Assembly: GCA_020853175.1 (NCBI GenBank)
Contig: JADYZK010000190.1
Coordinates: 1 to 11,627 of the forward strand
Direction: 5' to 3'
Origin: Bacteroidales bacterium
Lineage (GTDB): Bacteria; Bacteroidota; Bacteroidia; Bacteroidales; F082
Length of the DNA stretch: 11,627 nucleotides
The position numbers and the translations under genes are program-made. The notes under the pieces were generated by a model. The model saw only the letters and a program-made list of their open reading frames with translations. It was not told where the DNA came from and did no database searches. Below are positions 1 to 7,148 of this stretch, piece after piece; position 1 is the first letter of the stretch; each line of letters begins with the position of its first letter.

Positions 1-22
1 CGACTACGCAAATAATCAGCCT

Positions 23-577
23 ATGTCTATCATTGATATTGTTCTTGTTGTTCTTCTGGCTTTGAGCGCGATTCAAGGTTATCGAAAAGGATTTATACAT
101 TCCATTACCTCCTTATTAGCACTGATTTTAGGAATTTATTTTGCTTTTTACTTTTCAGACGTTACTGCCGATTTCATTCGCGAAATGTTTGGATTAGGTG
201 GTAAGTATCTCAATATGATAGCGTTTGTGCTAACCCTTGTTTTTGTGGTCGTCGTTGTTTCGGCCATTGGAAAACTCATTGAAAAAGTGATGGAAACCAT
301 CATGCTCGGTTTTTTAAACAGCATTGCCGGGGCGGTGTTCGGACTGTTGAAGGGTTTGCTTGTGCTGAGTTTATTTATCATGCTGCTGGGATACCTGAAA
401 GTGGAAGATAAACTCGTGTCTCAGGAAAAACAACAATCAGCCCGTTTCTATGAAGATGTTAAGGAATTTGCGCCTTATCTTTTACAGAAGTTAAAACTTG
501 AAGAGAAACTAAAGCATTTCGACTTCTGGAACGATGAAACCGAGCCTCAGCCTGAGCCTCAAAAAGTAACTACCTAA
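23..577 (+). CDS. CvpA family inner-membrane protein
   Basis: This 184-residue protein has the layout of the CvpA (colicin V production) family. It has about four hydrophobic helices (roughly residues 4-19, 28-44, 64-82 and 101-123) and the conserved G-Y-R-K-G-F turn at 19-24 just after the first helix. A soluble, charged tail from about residue 126 ends in a proline/glutamate stretch (EPQPEPQ). Known members sit in the inner membrane and are linked to envelope homeostasis and, in enterobacteria, to colicin V release; the biochemical activity is not established. The ATG at 23 gives a normal family N-terminus; there is no Shine-Dalgarno sequence. Only 22 bases precede it, so the upstream gene and promoter are outside the window. 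A stop codon at 13-15 in another frame could be the end of an upstream gene, but that cannot be judged. The gene converges on the Fe-S operon with a 33-base gap and no clear terminator. Confidence 0.85.
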   Translation: MSIIDIVLVVLLALSAIQGYRKGFIHSITSLLALILGIYFAFYFSDVTADFIREMFGLGGKYLNMIAFVLTLVFVVVVVSAIGKLIEKVMETIMLGFLNSIAGAVFGLLKGLLVLSLFIMLLGYLKVEDKLVSQEKQQSARFYEDVKEFAPYLLQKLKLEEKLKHFDFWNDETEPQPEPQKVTT

Positions 578-610
578 ACATAACTGATTGGACAAATGAC
601 GTTTAACTCG

Positions 611-1408
611 TTATAAATTCAGTGCCATACTCACAATCTCGGCCACATCGTAATTTTTCATACTGTCTTCGCGGTGCTTGTATTTGATGCCGTCGGTCAT
701 CATCACCATGCAAAACGGACAAGCCGTTGCTATGATGTCGGCACCGGTTTCTATCGCTTCTTCGGTGCGCTCGATGAACACTTCCTTATTGCCTTTTTCG
801 GCTTCTTTGAACATTTGTCCGCCACCGGCACCACAACATAATCCGTAGCTTCGGTTTCTTTTCATCTCCACTTTTTTGGACGGGATGGCTGCCAAAACCT
901 CGCGTGGCGCATCATACTCCTTATTGGCGCGGCCCAAATAACAGGGGTCGTGAAAAACAATGGTTTGATTGCTAAAGGGGTTGTTCTTGATGAATTTTTC
1001 GATGGAACCCAAAAACTGATTCAAAAATTGGGTATGGTGCCACACTTCATACTGTCCGCCCAAATCGGGATATTCATTTTTTAAAGTGTTATAGTCATGT
1101 GGGCAGCAGGTAACAATTTTCTTTACTTGATACATATCAAGCAGTTGAATGTTGGTAAGCGCCTGCATTTGGAACAACATCTCGTTTCCGGCACGTCGTG
1201 CCAAGTCGCCGCTGTCCGATTCTTCTGTGCCCAACACCGCATAATTGACTTTTAAAAAGCTGAGAATTTTAACAAATTCGCGGGTTACTTTTTTATACCT
1301 ATCATCGAAAGCACCAGCCGATCCAACCCAAAAAAGCCATTCGGGATGTTGCCCACCGGCTACAACTTCGGCCATAACCGGCACATTTATTTTTGTATTT
1401 TTTTCCAT
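611..1408 (-). CDS. CCG-domain Fe-S oxidoreductase subunit (HdrB/HdrD-like)
   Basis: This 265-residue soluble protein belongs to the cysteine-rich CCG family (heterodisulfide reductase HdrB/HdrD C-terminal type), which binds an unusual 4Fe-4S cluster. The second CCG motif is complete: C156 in HDPCYLGR, C191-C192 in GLCCGAGGG, and C230-x-x-C233 in ACPFC. The first copy is degenerate: S30 occurs where a Cys is common (FWVGSAG), the SDSGD segment at 64-68 lacks the usual Cys, and C102-P-H-D105 replaces C-P-H-C before NTLKNEY. It is the second gene of an operon, starting 19 bases after the membrane/ferredoxin subunit, so the two probably form one complex that passes electrons between a soluble donor such as ETF and menaquinone. 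The ATG at 1408 is used. The family call is secure from the motifs; the donor and acceptor are inferred. Confidence 0.85.
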   Translation of the reverse strand: MEKNTKINVPVMAEVVAGGQHPEWLFWVGSAGAFDDRYKKVTREFVKILSFLKVNYAVLGTEESDSGDLARRAGNEMLFQMQALTNIQLLDMYQVKKIVTCCPHDYNTLKNEYPDLGGQYEVWHHTQFLNQFLGSIEKFIKNNPFSNQTIVFHDPCYLGRANKEYDAPREVLAAIPSKKVEMKRNRSYGLCCGAGGGQMFKEAEKGNKEVFIERTEEAIETGADIIATACPFCMVMMTDGIKYKHREDSMKNYDVAEIVSMALNL

Positions 1409-1427
1409 TTGAGGTGTTTTTCGATGG

Positions 1428-2741
1428 TTATTCTTTCGTGTTCACATAAAGGTCTTCGGCCCATTTCAAGCGGTCTTGTGGCGAAAACTGCCAAGGCGCA
1501 CCATTATTTTCAATGTTGGTGAAGGCGGTATTCAGCCCTGCCGGCGCTGCCGATTTTTCTAAAACAAGGTAGCGTCGCATATCGAGAATAATGGAGGGCT
1601 GGTGAATGTTGACTGGACACTCTTGAGCACAAGCATTGCACATGGTGCAAGCCCAAAGCTCCTCTTCGGTGATATAATCGCCAAGGAGCGATTTGCCATC
1701 GGTAAAAGTCAAACCTTCTTTTTGAAGTCCGGGTCCTTTTTCTTTCATCCTGGCCCTAACATCCATCATAATTTTGCGCGGCGAAAGGAGTTTTCCGGTA
1801 ATGTTGGCCGGACAAACAGCGGTGCAACGACCACACTCAGTGCAGGAAAGGGCGTTCATATAATTGACCCAACTCACATCTTCGGCATCGGAAACGCCAA
1901 ATTTGGGAGGTGCTTCGGTGCCTGCTGCAAAAGCGGCCTGCGGATCGAGCATCATTTTCACTTCTTGTGTAATGCTGTCCATATTTTCAACATAACCTAA
2001 AGGACTGATGCGGCTCACAAACACGTTGGGAACCGACATGAACACATGGAAATGTTTGGAATAAGGCAGAACATTGGCAAAAACAAAAATCAAAACAATG
2101 TGAGCCCACCAATTGAATTCGTGCCAAAAGTGGATGGAATGAGGAGAGAGTGGCGCGAAAAATCCGGCCAAAAAAAGGCTTACAGGATAAACACCCGCTA
2201 TTGAGGTTCCTTCGGATTGGCTTTCTAGAATGTAAAAAGTGTTCATTCCCAACAAGCTCACCATCAGCAAAAGGATAAACGAAAGGGCTAAGTTGGCGTC
2301 GGCCTTTGAAATGGGTTTCATCTCGGGGCCATAGAAACGATGCACTTTGAGGAAGATCCGACGGATTAAAAACACCATTACGGATACAAAAATGATTGCA
2401 GCAAAAACATCGCCAAATGCAATGAGGACATCATACACAGGCCCTAAAAATTTTAGTACACGCTCGGTGCCGAACAGGCCGTCAACCACCATTTCGATGC
2501 TACCGACTAAAATAACCAAAAACCCCCAAAACACAAGGGCGTGAAGCAATCCCATGACAGGATGTCTGAAAATTTTCGTTTGCCCGATGGCCACTTCGAG
2601 TGTCACTTTTATCCGTTGGGGGATGTTGCGTAAGGGACTCTTTCGCGTAAACTTAAAGTTGAGAAATAACTTGCGGATGGTGTAGGCAAACACAACTAAG
2701 GTTGCGGTGAGCACCAGGGCAAAAAGGATCTGTTTAAGCAT
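1428..2741 (-). CDS. Membrane cytochrome b-like / 4Fe-4S dicluster ferredoxin fusion subunit
   Basis: The 437-residue protein has two parts. Residues 1 to about 235 form a NarI/HdrE-like membrane domain with about five helices (near 3-20, 65-83, 105-127, 151-173 and 212-226). Its histidines H60 and H67 and the cluster H201, H204, H207, H214, H230 and H232 are candidates for b-type haem ligands. Residues 290-390 are a two-cluster ferredoxin domain: C300-x2-C303-x2-C306-x3-C310-P and C365-x2-C368-x2-C371-x3-C375-P. Together with the downstream CCG protein, this gives the domain set of HdrDE and of mycobacterial EtfD (Rv0338c), an ETF:menaquinone oxidoreductase, here split over two genes. The likely role is moving electrons between a soluble donor and menaquinone in the inner membrane. 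A -7 promoter element lies 29 bases upstream of the ATG. The alternative is an HdrDE-like complex with a different donor; no etfAB or acyl-CoA dehydrogenase gene is in view to decide. Confidence 0.85.
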   Translation of the reverse strand: MLKQILFALVLTATLVVFAYTIRKLFLNFKFTRKSPLRNIPQRIKVTLEVAIGQTKIFRHPVMGLLHALVFWGFLVILVGSIEMVVDGLFGTERVLKFLGPVYDVLIAFGDVFAAIIFVSVMVFLIRRIFLKVHRFYGPEMKPISKADANLALSFILLLMVSLLGMNTFYILESQSEGTSIAGVYPVSLFLAGFFAPLSPHSIHFWHEFNWWAHIVLIFVFANVLPYSKHFHVFMSVPNVFVSRISPLGYVENMDSITQEVKMMLDPQAAFAAGTEAPPKFGVSDAEDVSWVNYMNALSCTECGRCTAVCPANITGKLLSPRKIMMDVRARMKEKGPGLQKEGLTFTDGKSLLGDYITEEELWACTMCNACAQECPVNIHQPSIILDMRRYLVLEKSAAPAGLNTAFTNIENNGAPWQFSPQDRLKWAEDLYVNTKE

Positions 2742-2769
2742 AAACCGGTCTTTTTAGGTTCGTTGTGTG

Positions 2770-2777
2770 CAAACTTA
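2770..2777 (-). promoter_or_regulatory. -7 promoter element for the Fe-S operon
   Basis: On the minus strand this reads TAAGTTTG, a full match to the Bacteroidota -7 consensus TAnnTTTG. It lies 28 bases upstream of the ATG at 2741, giving a short leader of about 20 bases. No TTTG or TTG occurs at the usual 19-21-base spacing, so the -33 half is missing or weak. The position before the first gene of the operon supports the call. Confidence 0.45.
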
Positions 2778-2915
2778 GTGTATTTTTTTTTATCCTAAAA
2801 AAGCCAGATGCAAACGATCGGATTCAGCAGCACATACAGATAGAAAAACAAATACAAGACAAATATAAAAAACGGTTAATCAGAGTAATACATCATTATT
2901 TGTTTTGTTTCCAAA

Positions 2916-2933
2916 TTTGACTATTCTGTCAAA
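2916..2933. promoter_or_regulatory. Inverted repeat TTTGAC-N6-GTCAAA, possible operator
   Basis: A perfect 6-base dyad (tttgac / gtcaaa) flanks a 6-base centre (tattct). The half-site spacing resembles sites of dimeric regulators such as the CRP/FNR superfamily, but the bases do not match a consensus I know. It lies about 175 bases upstream of the Fe-S operon start, which is far for a repressor site. It could be a chance repeat in AT-rich DNA. Confidence 0.25.
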
Positions 2934-3009
2934 ATTATAAAGGTCTTTAACAAATGGAAGGACTTTTAGCATACAACCTGAAAGGAAATTTCAACACTAT
3001 AATCATGAA

Positions 3010-3030
3010 AGGCGGAGATTGCCTCCGCCT
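3010..3030 (-). terminator. GC-rich hairpin downstream of the small repeat gene
   Basis: The arms aggcggag (3010-3017) and ctccgcct (3023-3030) pair over 8 bases around a 5-base loop. The hairpin stands out in AT-rich sequence and lies 62 bases beyond the stop codon of the minus-strand gene ending at 3093. Read on the minus strand, the stem is followed only by TTTCATG, so the U-tract is poor. It may be a weak terminator or an mRNA 3'-end stabiliser. Confidence 0.4.
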
Positions 3031-3092
3031 GTTCAAAAAACCAACACAAAATTATAATAGTATGAGAAAATTGTCTTTAGGGCTTTTTAAAT

Positions 3093-3437
3093 TTATTTTA
3101 GATGTTCTGCCGCTATTTTTTGGGTGTCAAATGGAATGTCATTGATAAAATCTTCATCGGCCATTGTCGGTAGATGTTGCTCGTCAAAGGCCATTAAACT
3201 TTCTTCGGCCAATGCTTTGGTGTCGAAAGGAATGTCGTTGACGTATCCTTCTTCTTGTAATTTAAAATCAACACTGATTGCCTTTCCAAAAGCAAGGCTA
3301 CTTGCGATGGCTTGGGTGTTGAATGGAATGTCGTTGATATAAGCTTCCGGGCGGGTTTGCAAGTCTAACCCTTCTGCTTTTATTTGCGATCCGGTGATGA
3401 CAAGGAGGGCGATGATTAAAATGAGGTATGTTTTCAT
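3093..3437 (-). CDS. Small secreted protein with three NDIPF[N/D]T repeats
   Basis: This 114-residue protein has a clear signal peptide (MKTY, hydrophobic core 4-15, likely cleavage after A21 in QIKA). The mature part of about 93 residues is acidic, has no cysteine, and contains the motif [F/Y]-[I/V]-N-D-I-P-F-[N/D]-T three times at residues 33-41, 65-73 and 97-105. Each copy is followed by a short helical-looking segment (QAIA, KALAEE, QKIAAE). The key Asn residues are N35, N67 and N99, an exact 32-residue period. The third unit is cut short and the protein ends at EHLK. I do not recognise a named family and assign no function. Export to the periplasm or beyond follows from the signal peptide, as there is no lipobox. 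The gene appears to stand alone: a terminator separates it from glmS upstream. I found no TAnnTTTG element before its ATG, so another sigma factor or a weak promoter may serve it. Confidence 0.75.
   Translation of the reverse strand: MKTYLILIIALLVITGSQIKAEGLDLQTRPEAYINDIPFNTQAIASSLAFGKAISVDFKLQEEGYVNDIPFDTKALAEESLMAFDEQHLPTMADEDFINDIPFDTQKIAAEHLK
3096..3341 (-). repeat. Tandem 96-base (32-codon) repeat units within the small secreted protein
   Basis: The units span 3246-3341, 3150-3245 and a shortened third at 3096-3149. The conserved core is visible in the DNA: the plus-strand strings gtgtcaaatggaatgtc (from 3124), gtgtcgaaaggaatgtc (from 3220) and gtgttgaatggaatgtc (from 3316) are spaced exactly 96 bases apart. 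Outside the core the units differ strongly in DNA and protein. This suggests old duplications with selection on the NDIPF[N/D]T segment. Confidence 0.8.
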
Positions 3438-3618
3438 GTCTTAGAAATTTTCATTGTTGTTAACTGTATATCCTAATAACAAAGCACATGCCAAAATGTT
3501 TAATTAACTGATTAATAAAAGTATACTGCTTTTTTCAAAACAACTGACAACGTCAAAACCTGTTCGGATTCGATGAAATTTTGTCCGCTATCGTTCAATT
3601 TTCTTTAAAAGAAGCAAT

Positions 3619-3651
3619 AAAAAAACTCGACCAGTCAATTGGCCGAGTTTT
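3619..3651 (-). terminator. Intrinsic terminator of glmS
   Basis: Arms aaaactcg (3622-3629) and cgagtttt (3644-3651) pair perfectly, then an A-C mismatch is followed by ccag/ttgg pairing (with one G-U) around a tcaa loop. Read on the minus strand, the stem runs into seven T residues (3625 down to 3619). It lies 35 bases past the glmS stop codon, the right place and direction to end the transcript of the glmS cluster. Confidence 0.8.
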
Positions 3652-3686
3652 ATTTGGGGACAACCCAAAAATTATTTTTGAAAAAT

Positions 3687-5525
3687 TTATTCTACGGTTA
3701 CCGATTTGGCAAGGTTTCGGGGTTGATCCACGTTGCAACCACGCATCACAGCAATATGGTAGGCGAGTTTTTGCAACGGTATGGTAGCCAAAAGCGGCAC
3801 AAGCATCTCTTCAGTTTCGGGTATTTCAATCACATAGTCGGCCAGTCGGCGTACTTCAACATCGCCTTGGGTAACAATGGCTATCACTTTACCTTTTCGT
3901 GCTTTCACTTCTTGAATATTACTCAGCACTTTTTCGTAGGTTCCTCTGTTGGTGGCAATAATTACCACAGGCATTTCTTCATCAATGAGCGCAATAGGGC
4001 CGTGTTTCATTTCGGCGGCAGGATAGCCTTCGGCGTGGATATATGAAATTTCCTTTAATTTGAGTGCCCCTTCGAGTGCCACCGGAAAGTTATAACCTCT
4101 GCCAAGATAAAGGAAATTGCGCACGTCTTTAAACCTTTCGGCAATTTCAATGACTTTAGAACTGCCTTTTAAAGTTTCTTGTACTTTTTCGGGGATAAGA
4201 CTCAGCTCGGTAATGATTTGCATAAACCGCGACCGACCGATAGTGCCACGCATTTGGGCCAAACGCAAAGCAAAAAGGGTAAGCAACGTCACTTGCGCCG
4301 TGAATGCTTTGGTGGACGCTACGCCGATTTCCGGACCGGCATGGGTGTAGCTCCCGGCATGGGTGGCTCGTGCAATAGATGATCCTACCACATTGCAAAT
4401 TCCCAGAATAGTGGCACCTTTTGATTTGGCCAGCTCAATGGCTGCCAAGGTATCGGCAGTTTCACCGGACTGGGAAATAGCAATGACCACGTCGCGTTCG
4501 TAAATGACAGGATTGCGGTAACGAAATTCGGAGGCGTATTCCACTTCAACGGGAATGCGAGCAATGTCTTCAAAAAGATATTCGCCCACCAAACCGGCGT
4601 GCCACGATGTGCCACATGCCACAATGATGATGCGGTTGGCATTGAGTAGCTTTTGCTCGTATTCAATAATACCGCCTAAAGTAACAGTGCCTTGATCCAG
4701 ATGGATGCGACCACGCATACTGTCGCGAATGGAAGTGGGTTGCTCGTATATTTCTTTGAGCATGAAATGTTCAAAACCACCTTTTTCCAAGGTGCTGAGG
4801 TTCATTTCAAGCTTCTCAACGTAAGGTGTTTTTTCATGGTTACGAATGGTTTTAATCTTCAGGTGTTGGTTCCTACGAATTAATGCCACCTCTTCATCAT
4901 CGAGGTAAACCACGTTCTTGGTATATTCAATAATAGGTGTAGCATCAGAGGCCACATAAAAGTCATTGGTGCCAATGCCGATCACCAAAGGACTGCCTTT
5001 GCGCGCCGCAATAAGGGTGTCCGGATCATCGCGCGACATAACAACGATGGCATAAGCGCCGGTAACTTGGTTGAGGGCAATGCGCACGGCATCAAATAAC
5101 TGAACGCCCTCATTCAATTTAATGTCTTCAATTAAATTGGTAAGCACTTCGGTGTCGGTGCTGGATTGAAAAACATATCCCCTGGCTTCGAGTTCGTGCT
5201 TCAATGGGGCATAATTTTCGATGATGCCATTATGAATCAGCGCGATTTCTTTCGATTGGGAGTAATGTGGGTGGGCGTTTACTTGATTGGGCTCGCCGTG
5301 GGTAGCCCAGCGGGTGTGGGCAATGCCGATGGTTCCTTTAAGGTTGGCTTCTTTCACATGGTCTTCAAGCTGGCTCACTTTTCCTTTGGTTTTATATACC
5401 AAAAGTTCTTGGTCGAGTAACGCTATTCCGGCACTGTCATAACCTCTATACTCGAGGCGTTTGAGACCGCTAATTAAAATTGGGTAGGCATCTTTTGGGC
5501 CTATGTAAGCTACTATTCCGCACAT
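3687..5525 (-). CDS. glmS: Glutamine--fructose-6-phosphate aminotransferase (isomerising)
   Basis: GlmS makes glucosamine-6-phosphate from fructose-6-phosphate and glutamine, the first step towards UDP-GlcNAc for peptidoglycan and lipopolysaccharide; it is cytoplasmic. The 612-residue length is normal (E. coli 609). The N-terminal glutaminase domain has the nucleophile C2 (MCGIVAYIG), H70-T-R-W-A-T-H-G and H98-N-G-I-I-E-N-Y. Two sugar-isomerase (SIS) domains follow, with C304-G-T-S, S351-Q-S-G-E-T-A-D-T and S404-T-K-A-F-T-A-Q. The catalytic E492, H508 (KHGP) and K607 correspond to E. coli E488, H504 and K603, and the protein ends in the usual DQPRNLAKSVTVE. All key residues are present. It lies 239 bases after the DUF4270 gene, so it could be read through from that operon or have its own promoter. 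No glmS ribozyme-like leader is evident, and only imperfect -7 candidates occur upstream. Confidence 0.97.
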   Translation of the reverse strand: MCGIVAYIGPKDAYPILISGLKRLEYRGYDSAGIALLDQELLVYKTKGKVSQLEDHVKEANLKGTIGIAHTRWATHGEPNQVNAHPHYSQSKEIALIHNGIIENYAPLKHELEARGYVFQSSTDTEVLTNLIEDIKLNEGVQLFDAVRIALNQVTGAYAIVVMSRDDPDTLIAARKGSPLVIGIGTNDFYVASDATPIIEYTKNVVYLDDEEVALIRRNQHLKIKTIRNHEKTPYVEKLEMNLSTLEKGGFEHFMLKEIYEQPTSIRDSMRGRIHLDQGTVTLGGIIEYEQKLLNANRIIIVACGTSWHAGLVGEYLFEDIARIPVEVEYASEFRYRNPVIYERDVVIAISQSGETADTLAAIELAKSKGATILGICNVVGSSIARATHAGSYTHAGPEIGVASTKAFTAQVTLLTLFALRLAQMRGTIGRSRFMQIITELSLIPEKVQETLKGSSKVIEIAERFKDVRNFLYLGRGYNFPVALEGALKLKEISYIHAEGYPAAEMKHGPIALIDEEMPVVIIATNRGTYEKVLSNIQEVKARKGKVIAIVTQGDVEVRRLADYVIEIPETEEMLVPLLATIPLQKLAYHIAVMRGCNVDQPRNLAKSVTVE

Positions 5526-5571
5526 TTTATGGTTGTTTTTGGTTGTTGGAGTTAGATTTCAAGTCTATCAT

Positions 5572-5583
5572 CAAAATATTTTG
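5572..5583. repeat. 12-base palindrome upstream of glmS
   Basis: CAAAATATTTTG is a perfect palindrome 46 bases before the glmS ATG. On the minus strand it contains TATTTTG, which resembles but does not match the -7 consensus TAnnTTTG; a nearby TACTTTAG (5585-5592, minus strand) is one mismatch away. It could mark a weak glmS promoter or an operator, or be chance in AT-rich DNA. The rest of the 5526-5764 spacer holds an imperfect hairpin (5657-5687) and a T/A run at 5739-5753, neither clearly functional. Confidence 0.2.
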
Positions 5584-5764
5584 GCTAAAGTAGTATTTTT
5601 TCATTTTTTTGGCCAGCAATTTTGGGAATAGTTTCTTCAAAAAAGGAAACGAATATCCATTTTAAGGAAAATATCTTGCTTAAATGGAAGGGATATCCAT
5701 AAAAACTGCTGCACATGATTGTGATTACACTTGTGAATGTTTTTTAAAAAAACAGAGCAACCCA

Positions 5765-7123
5765 CTAATCGTTGATGATGGAATAGTTGAGTTGCAATTG
5801 CAAACGAGTAAGAGAATCTACTTGCGGATGGGTGCCGTTCAAAATTAGACGGTTGGCTCTTGAAGCCGAACCTTGAATGATCAAGTAAAGCCCTGGATCA
5901 TCAGTCACGATACTGTCATTTCTTAGTAAATCTTGCACATAGCGGTTGATGCGGAACTGATAGTTGTTGAATTGACTTCTATAGGTTCCGCCGAAATAGC
6001 CTTCGCCTTCAATTTGGTCGCTTAAAATGCTATAACCTCCTTGGCCGTTGCTGCGCACGAGGGCCAATTGCGAAGGAACAAAATAGCGAACGGTGTCGAG
6101 TTCCATGCTTGTAAAGATCAATTTGGCTTCGTTTACAACTATTTTTCCGGGAGCTTTTTGACGAATTTCATTCAAGCCATTGAGGCGTATGCGGGCTTTT
6201 AGTCCGTTCATGGACTGTAAATAAAACTTATCGCGCCCAAGCAGGGTATCGCCGTTCAGCACTTGGTTTTTAAGGGATGCATCTGCATCGGCATAGCCAT
6301 AATGATCGTAAGTGTTGTAACGCGCTTCGGAGCTGGTGATAAAAAATTCGTAACGCAGTGAGTCTTCTTCGGCGTTGTTGTAATAGAGCGTCATTTTCGA
6401 TTGTGTCACCGGAAGGTTAAAAAACAAAATGGCACCTCCTTGTGAAACGGTTTCGGCTGTAACGCGAAGTCCTTTAAAGTATCTTAAAAAAGCAGTATTG
6501 GCTGACAAGCTGACGGAATCTGCTGCCAAAAGTTTGTTACCCAATTCTGCCGATTGGTCGCTGAGGCGCACACGAATCATAGCAGCCAAAGTGTCAGTGC
6601 CAAAAATGAATCGGCTTTTGGGCTTGGGCATGAAACTGTAGTTGGCATAATCAATATCGCCGGTGGCTTTCACTTGGTTGGAGTAATAGGCCGAATCATA
6701 TTTCAGGCTGTCGAGCAGTTCGTGCACATGAATGGTTTGCATGGTGGTGGTGTCGCCATAATAACCCGAATAAACCAACTGCAAAACCAAGGAATCTAAT
6801 TGAGGGTTTGTTCCAAAATCGTGGGTGCTTGTCGAAAGGCGCACTTGGGTATAAAAGCCTGCTGTTGTGGTTCCAAACACAGGGTCTTTCATGCTTCCCA
6901 GCAGGTTGGATTCTGTGCGATCGGTTCGAAGCGAGTCTTCCAACACGCTGTAAGCCGTAAGTTCAATGGTGTCGCTGTATTGCAGCTGAATCAAGCCTGC
7001 ATTGGGCTGAATATCGGAACCTATTTGGTTGGGTCGTTTGGTGCAGGCAGTGCCGATGATAAGCAATCCAACAAAAAACACAACCACATGCCAGTACTTC
7101 AGGCCGTAAAATAGTTTTTTCAA
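5765..7123 (-). CDS. DUF4270 domain lipoprotein
   Basis: This 452-residue protein matches the DUF4270 family, found mainly in Bacteroidota and of unknown function. The family-typical segment LLGSMKDPVFGTTTAGFYTQ lies at about 74-93, and the rest is rich in beta-type alternation. Residues 1-26 form a signal peptide with a hydrophobic core at 13-24, ending at C27 (IIGTAC), a plausible if slightly atypical lipobox, so an outer-membrane or periplasmic lipoprotein is expected. The start is a TTG at 7123: the next in-frame Met (residue 78) would remove the signal peptide, and no ATG or GTG lies between the upstream in-frame stop and the TTG. It follows the starch-synthase-like gene by 25 bases, so the two are almost surely co-transcribed. 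The order with glmS downstream recurs, as I recall, in this phylum, suggesting an envelope role, but that is inference. Confidence 0.85.
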   Translation of the reverse strand: MKKLFYGLKYWHVVVFFVGLLIIGTACTKRPNQIGSDIQPNAGLIQLQYSDTIELTAYSVLEDSLRTDRTESNLLGSMKDPVFGTTTAGFYTQVRLSTSTHDFGTNPQLDSLVLQLVYSGYYGDTTTMQTIHVHELLDSLKYDSAYYSNQVKATGDIDYANYSFMPKPKSRFIFGTDTLAAMIRVRLSDQSAELGNKLLAADSVSLSANTAFLRYFKGLRVTAETVSQGGAILFFNLPVTQSKMTLYYNNAEEDSLRYEFFITSSEARYNTYDHYGYADADASLKNQVLNGDTLLGRDKFYLQSMNGLKARIRLNGLNEIRQKAPGKIVVNEAKLIFTSMELDTVRYFVPSQLALVRSNGQGGYSILSDQIEGEGYFGGTYRSQFNNYQFRINRYVQDLLRNDSIVTDDPGLYLIIQGSASRANRLILNGTHPQVDSLTRLQLQLNYSIIND

Positions 7124-7148
7124 AGTAAATGGAATTAACGTTTATGCT

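Larger units (their letters stand above)
2742..3092. other. AT-rich spacer without a gene
   Basis: This 351-base stretch lies between the start of the Fe-S operon and the end of the small repeat-protein gene. It holds the -7 element near its left end, a dyad TTTGAC-N6-GTCAAA at 2916-2933, and a GC-rich hairpin at 3010-3030. The only open frame of note (plus strand from 2954) runs through the hairpin and into the antisense of the small gene, has no recognisable motif, and is not believed. The rest is A/T-rich sequence with no visible coding signal. Confidence 0.6.

Noticed and set aside
2954..3145. Plus-strand open frame of 63 codons in the spacer, with ATG and A-rich leader
   Set aside because: It passes through the 3010-3030 hairpin and ends as antisense of the repeat-protein gene, with no motif, signal peptide or promoter; its length is expected by chance.
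3124..3342. Plus-strand 72-codon frame containing repeated NGMSLI-like segments
   Set aside because: It is the antisense shadow of the NDIPF repeat; the signal peptide and acidic composition make sense only on the minus strand.
3639..4046. Plus-strand 135-codon frame at the 3' end of glmS
   Set aside because: It lies opposite the well-conserved GlmS C-terminus and shows no family features of its own.
5526..5686. Possible glmS ribozyme/riboswitch in the glmS leader
   Set aside because: The leader is short and AT-rich with no conserved core, and the glmS ribozyme is known mainly from Firmicutes.
5653..5700. Imperfect hairpin and direct repeat atatccat (5653-5660 and 5693-5700) between DUF4270 and glmS
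   Set aside because: The pairing needs bulges, there is no U-tract on the minus strand, and short repeats are frequent in AT-rich DNA.
5739..5753. T6/A7 near-palindrome after the DUF4270 gene
   Set aside because: A pure A/T stem without a G-C base is too unstable to call an intrinsic terminator.
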